Shown here in pieces: positions 12,215-15,319 of a stretch of DNA of 15,319 nucleotides. Position numbers and translations under genes: made by a program. The stretch's first letter is position 1; each line of letters opens with the position of its first letter. The DNA is from an uncultured Oscillospiraceae bacterium (GTDB taxonomy: Bacteria > Bacillota > Clostridia > Oscillospirales > Oscillospiraceae), in NCBI GenBank assembly GCA_934591705.1, contig CAKTPM010000030.1, positions 1 through 15,319 of the forward strand, in the 5' to 3' direction. The notes under the pieces are model-generated. The model saw only the letters and a program-made list of their open reading frames with translations, ran no database searches and was not told where the DNA came from.

Positions 12215-13732
12215 TTATTTCAGCAGCGAGCTGCTGCGGTATTGGATGGCCTCGGCCAGGTGCGGGGCCAAGATATCCTCGCTGCCGGCCAGGTCGGCGA
12301 TGGTGCGGGCCATGCGCAGGATGCGGTCGTGGCTCCGGGCGGTGAGCCCCAGGCGCTCAAAGGCGCCGCGCATCAGGGCCTCGCCGGCCTCATCCAAGCG
12401 GCAATAGCGCCCCATCATCGCGGGGGTCATGTAGGCGTTGCAGGAGATCTCCGTGCCGGCGAAGCGGGCCTTTTGTATCTCCCGGGCGGCGTTGACCCGC
12501 CGGCGGATGTCGGCGCTGGATTCCGGGGTGTCCTTGCGGCGCATGGCCTCATACTCCACCGAGGGCACCTCGATGTGCATGTCGATGCGGTCCAGAAGAG
12601 GGCCGGACACCCGGCGCATATAGCTCTCCACCTGCTGGGCCGAGCAGTGGCACCGCCCGCTGGGATGGCCGTACCAGCCGCAGCGGCAGGGGTTCATGGC
12701 GCACACCAGCATAAAGCGGCTGGGCAGCGTCAAGCTTCCGGAGGCCCGGGTGATGGTCACCACCCCGTCCTCCAGGGGCTGGCGCAGGGTCTCCAGAGCG
12801 GATTTGTCGAATTCCGGCAGTTCATCCAAAAAGAGGATGCCGTGGTTGGCCAGGGATATCTCCCCGGGCCGGGGGATGCTGCCGCCGCCGGAGAGGGACA
12901 CCGGCGAGGCCGTGTGGTGGGGGCTGCGGAAGGGCCGCACATCCACCAGGGGGTGCCGGGGATCGGTCATGCCCGCCACGGAGTAGACCTCCGTGGTCTC
13001 CAGGGCCTCCTGCCGGGTCATGTCCGGCAGAATGGAGGGGAGCCGCCGGGCCAGCATGGACTTGCCCGCGCCCGGGGAGCCCATCAGAAGCACATTGTGG
13101 CCGCCGGCCGCCGCCACCTCCAGGGCCCGCTTGACATTCTCCTGGCCCATCACATCGGAAAAGTCCGGCACATGGCGCTCGGCGCCCTCCTCGGGCATCC
13201 ACCGGGGGGCCGGCTCCAGGGGGGCCTCCCCCCGCAGGTGGGCCACCAGCTCCGCCACGGTGTCCACGGCGTACACCGTCAGCCCATCGGCCAGGGTGGC
13301 CTCGGCGGCATTGGCCGCCGGGACATAGAGGGTGGTGATGCCCTGCCGCCGGGCGCACAGGGCCATGGGCAGGACCCCCGACACCGGCCGCAGGCGGCCG
13401 GTCAAGCTCAGCTCGCCCAAAAAGGCGGCGTCGCCGGGGACGGCCTTAAGGGCCTCGGCCAGCACCATGACCCCCAGGAAGATGGGCAGGTCGTACACCG
13501 TGCCCTCCTTGCGGACCCGGGCCGGAGCCAGGTTCACGGTGACATGGCTCACCGGGAACTTGGCGCCGCAGTTTTTTACCGCCGCCCGCACCCGCTCCCG
13601 GGATTCCTTTACCGCCGCGTCCGGCAGACCCACGATGTCAAAGGCGGGCAGCCCTCCCGCCAGCATGCACTCCACGGTGACCTCGTAGCCGCGGATGCCG
13701 CCCAGACCCAGTGAACGGATGGTGGTGACCAT
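12215..13732 (-). CDS. comM: ComM/YifB-family Mg-chelatase-like AAA+ ATPase
   Basis: A 505-residue YifB/ComM protein. The N-terminal Lon-protease-fold domain (about 1-165) has MVTTIRSLGLGGI and the VGLPDAAVKESRERVRAA stretch. The Mg-chelatase-type AAA+ domain follows, with Walker A GSPGAGKS (218-225), Walker B ILFLDE (299-304) and the AMNPC segment (345-349). The family's four-cysteine patch comprises C349, C351, C361 and C363. The LDRID region with the arginine-finger type residue is near 380-384, and a C-terminal helical domain ends the protein. In Vibrio, ComM is a branch-migration helicase in natural transformation. Its role in Clostridia is unclear. The ATG at 13732 gives the canonical N-terminus after GAGAGGG. 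A TTG 14 codons upstream lacks a site. A -10-like TATGAT (13783-13788) is the likely promoter, with a weak -35. Confidence 0.94.
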   Translation of the reverse strand: MVTTIRSLGLGGIRGYEVTVECMLAGGLPAFDIVGLPDAAVKESRERVRAAVKNCGAKFPVSHVTVNLAPARVRKEGTVYDLPIFLGVMVLAEALKAVPGDAAFLGELSLTGRLRPVSGVLPMALCARRQGITTLYVPAANAAEATLADGLTVYAVDTVAELVAHLRGEAPLEPAPRWMPEEGAERHVPDFSDVMGQENVKRALEVAAAGGHNVLLMGSPGAGKSMLARRLPSILPDMTRQEALETTEVYSVAGMTDPRHPLVDVRPFRSPHHTASPVSLSGGGSIPRPGEISLANHGILFLDELPEFDKSALETLRQPLEDGVVTITRASGSLTLPSRFMLVCAMNPCRCGWYGHPSGRCHCSAQQVESYMRRVSGPLLDRIDMHIEVPSVEYEAMRRKDTPESSADIRRRVNAAREIQKARFAGTEISCNAYMTPAMMGRYCRLDEAGEALMRGAFERLGLTARSHDRILRMARTIADLAGSEDILAPHLAEAIQYRSSSLLK

Positions 13733-13904
13733 GCGCTTGCACCCTCTCTCCCCGCGCTTGCCTTCGCAGCGCAATTTTCTTTATCATAGCACAGTTTTCC
13801 CCGGGGTGGTAGCCATTTTTTCGTATAGTGAATGAAATTTTGTGAAAAGAAAAACTTTTAGCGGCTATAAGGATATTTTCATGCCGAGAATTGGAAAAGA
13901 GCGG

Positions 13905-13933
13905 TTTACAGGGGGGTATTTTTGTGCTATCGT
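13905..13933 (+). promoter_or_regulatory. Promoter of nifJ
   Basis: -35 TTTACA (13905-13910) and -10 TATCGT (13928-13933) have a 17-nt spacer. The predicted leader of about 45 nt contains a small stem-loop, CCGCT-GTA-AGCGG (13951-13963). The ribosome site AGGAGG precedes the ATG by 6 nt and is part of a 10-bp palindrome, GAGGTACCTC (13976-13985). Confidence 0.55.
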
Positions 13934-13985
13934 ATATAGATGTAAAACTGCCGCTGTAAGCGGTAAGAATAATAGGAGGTACCTC

Positions 13986-15319
13986 ATGGTAAGAAAAATG
14001 AAATCCATGGATGGCAACAACGCCGCGGCGCATGTAAGCTATGCGTTCAGTGAAGTGGCCGCCATCTACCCCATCACCCCTTCTTCTCCCATGGCCGACT
14101 TTGTGGACCAGTGGAGCGCAAACGGTCAGAAAAACATCTTCGGCACCCAGGTAAAGGTGGTTGAGATGCAGTCCGAGGCCGGTGCCGCCGGCGCCGTCCA
14201 CGGCTCTCTGGGCACCGGTGCCCTGACCACCACCTACACCGCCTCCCAGGGCCTGCTGCTGATGATCCCCAACATGTATAAGATCGCAGCCGAGCAGCTC
14301 CCCTGCGTGTTCCATGTCTCCGCCCGTACGGTGTCCACCCACGCCCTGAACATCTTCGGCGACCACTCCGATGTCATGGCCTGCCGCCAGACCGGCTTCG
14401 CCATGCTCTGCGAGGGCAATGTCCAGGAGGTCATGGATCTCTCTCCCGTGGCCCATCTGGCCGCCCTCACCGGCAAGGTGCCCTTTATCAACTTCTTTGA
14501 CGGCTTCCGCACCTCCCACGAGATCCAGAAGATCGCCGTTTGGGACTATGAGGACCTCAAGGATATGTGCGACATGGACGCCGTGGCTGAGTTCCGCCGC
14601 CACGCCCTGAACCCCGAGCATCCCCACATGCGCGGCTCCCACGAGAACGGCGACATCTTCTTCCAGCACCGCGAGGCCTGCAACAAGTACTATGCCGAGC
14701 TCCCCGCCGTGGTGGAGAAGTACATGGACAAGATCAACGCCAAGCTGGGCACCAACTACGGTCTTTTCAACTACTACGGCCATCCTGAGGCCGACCGCGT
14801 CATCGTGGCCATGGGCTCCATCTGCGATGTGGCCGAGGAGGTCATCGACTACCTCAACGCCCACGGCGAGAAGGTGGGCCTGGTGAAGGTGCGTCTGTAC
14901 CGCCCCTTCGCTCCCGAGAAGCTGCTGGAGGCCCTGCCCGCCTCTGTGCGTAAGATCGCCGTGCTGGACCGCACCAAGGAGCCCGGCGCCATGGGCGAGC
15001 CCCTGTATCAGGATGTGGTCACCGCTCTGGCCAACGCCGGCTGGAACGATGTGAAGGTCATCGGCGGCCGCTACGGCCTGGGCAGCAAGGATACGCCTCC
15101 TGCCTCCGTGTTCGCCGTGTATGAGGAGCTCAAGCGCGACGAGATGAAGCGCCAGTTCACCATCGGCATCGTGGACGATGTCACCAACATCTCCCTGCCC
15201 GAGGATGAGAACTGCCCCAACACCGCGGCTCCCGGCACCATCGAGTGCAAGTTCTGGGGTCTGGGCGGCGACGGCACCGTGGGCGCCAACAAGAACTCCA
15301 TCAAGATCATCGGCGACCA
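13986..15319 (+). CDS. nifJ: Pyruvate:ferredoxin (flavodoxin) oxidoreductase, 5' part
   Basis: A partial gene. The first 444 codons are present, of about 1170-1180 in the family, and the frame is still open at the window edge. The enzyme oxidises pyruvate and CoA to acetyl-CoA and CO2 and reduces ferredoxin or flavodoxin, a central step of clostridial fermentation. Domain I (thiamine diphosphate pyrimidine binding) starts with MDGNNAAAHVSYAFSEVAA. Key residues are Thr31 in IYPITPSSPMAD, Glu64 in EMQSEAGAAG and Arg114 in HVSARTVSTH, the same numbers as in the Desulfovibrio enzyme. Domain II follows (about 250-405), and GLGGDGTVGANKNSIK (about 423-438) begins the next domain. The ATG has AGGAGG upstream. 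Codon use is strongly biased, as for a highly expressed gene. Confidence 0.97.
   Translation, partial: MVRKMKSMDGNNAAAHVSYAFSEVAAIYPITPSSPMADFVDQWSANGQKNIFGTQVKVVEMQSEAGAAGAVHGSLGTGALTTTYTASQGLLLMIPNMYKIAAEQLPCVFHVSARTVSTHALNIFGDHSDVMACRQTGFAMLCEGNVQEVMDLSPVAHLAALTGKVPFINFFDGFRTSHEIQKIAVWDYEDLKDMCDMDAVAEFRRHALNPEHPHMRGSHENGDIFFQHREACNKYYAELPAVVEKYMDKINAKLGTNYGLFNYYGHPEADRVIVAMGSICDVAEEVIDYLNAHGEKVGLVKVRLYRPFAPEKLLEALPASVRKIAVLDRTKEPGAMGEPLYQDVVTALANAGWNDVKVIGGRYGLGSKDTPPASVFAVYEELKRDEMKRQFTIGIVDDVTNISLPEDENCPNTAAPGTIECKFWGLGGDGTVGANKNSIKIIGD

Noticed and set aside
12212..13714. A 500-codon open frame on the plus strand opposite comM
   Set aside because: It is antisense to a clear comM gene. 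Its composition is low-complexity Gly/His/Ala/Gln, as expected for a shadow of GC-rich codons, and it has no family motif.
13839..13860. Possible Rex (redox repressor) site TTGTGAAAAG upstream of nifJ
   Set aside because: Only one half-site is present. The matching TTCACAA half is missing at the right spacing.
13638..14864. A long minus-strand frame opposite nifJ
   Set aside because: It crosses the nifJ promoter and the comM start region and has a low-complexity antisense composition. nifJ itself has exact catalytic-residue matches.

Overview
The window looks like chromosomal DNA from a high-GC anaerobic member of the Clostridia, probably Oscillospiraceae-like. This is an inference. It rests on a pyruvate:ferredoxin oxidoreductase gene, a Firmicutes-type Jag/YidC pair, long-form HPF, strong AGGAGG ribosome binding sites, sigma-A-like promoters and GC-rich codon use. 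Nothing identifies a species. Almost everything is core or housekeeping. I see no insertion sequence, CRISPR array, tRNA or rRNA.

Layout. A CmpB-like membrane protein (38-796, minus) lies next to a candidate small RNA (about 876-936, minus). Long-form hpf (1171-1707, plus) follows and converges on the minus-strand cluster rpmH-rnpA-yidD-yidC-jag (4574 down to 1761), which is the set of genes often found beside oriC. A near-consensus promoter and a structured leader precede rpmH. Divergent from rpmH are a lipoprotein and a cyclic-nucleotide-binding-domain protein (4871-6188, plus). Next comes a small regulatory unit: an XRE-type repressor (minus), a 9-bp inverted repeat and a 52-residue small ORF (plus). 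An AT-rich intergenic stretch leads to a MerR-family regulator (6989-7759, minus), which faces a bactofilin gene (7945-8535, plus) across a MerR-style promoter.

The right part holds a compact minus-strand unit, comM-lysE-thiI-cinA-(membrane protein)-trmH (13732 down to 8610), with short gaps or overlaps and a strong terminator at its end. On the plus strand, nifJ begins at 13986 and runs off the window.

How the genes work together. L34, RnpA, YidD, YidC and Jag link ribosome assembly, RNase P and membrane protein insertion. HPF stores idle ribosomes. ThiI and TrmH-type proteins modify RNA and CinA repairs pyridine nucleotides. NifJ is a central fermentative enzyme. The least expected elements are the candidate sRNA unit, the 19-bp-spacer MerR promoter pointing at bactofilin, the XRE/small-ORF module, and the absence of dnaA and mnmE/mnmG around the rpmH cluster.
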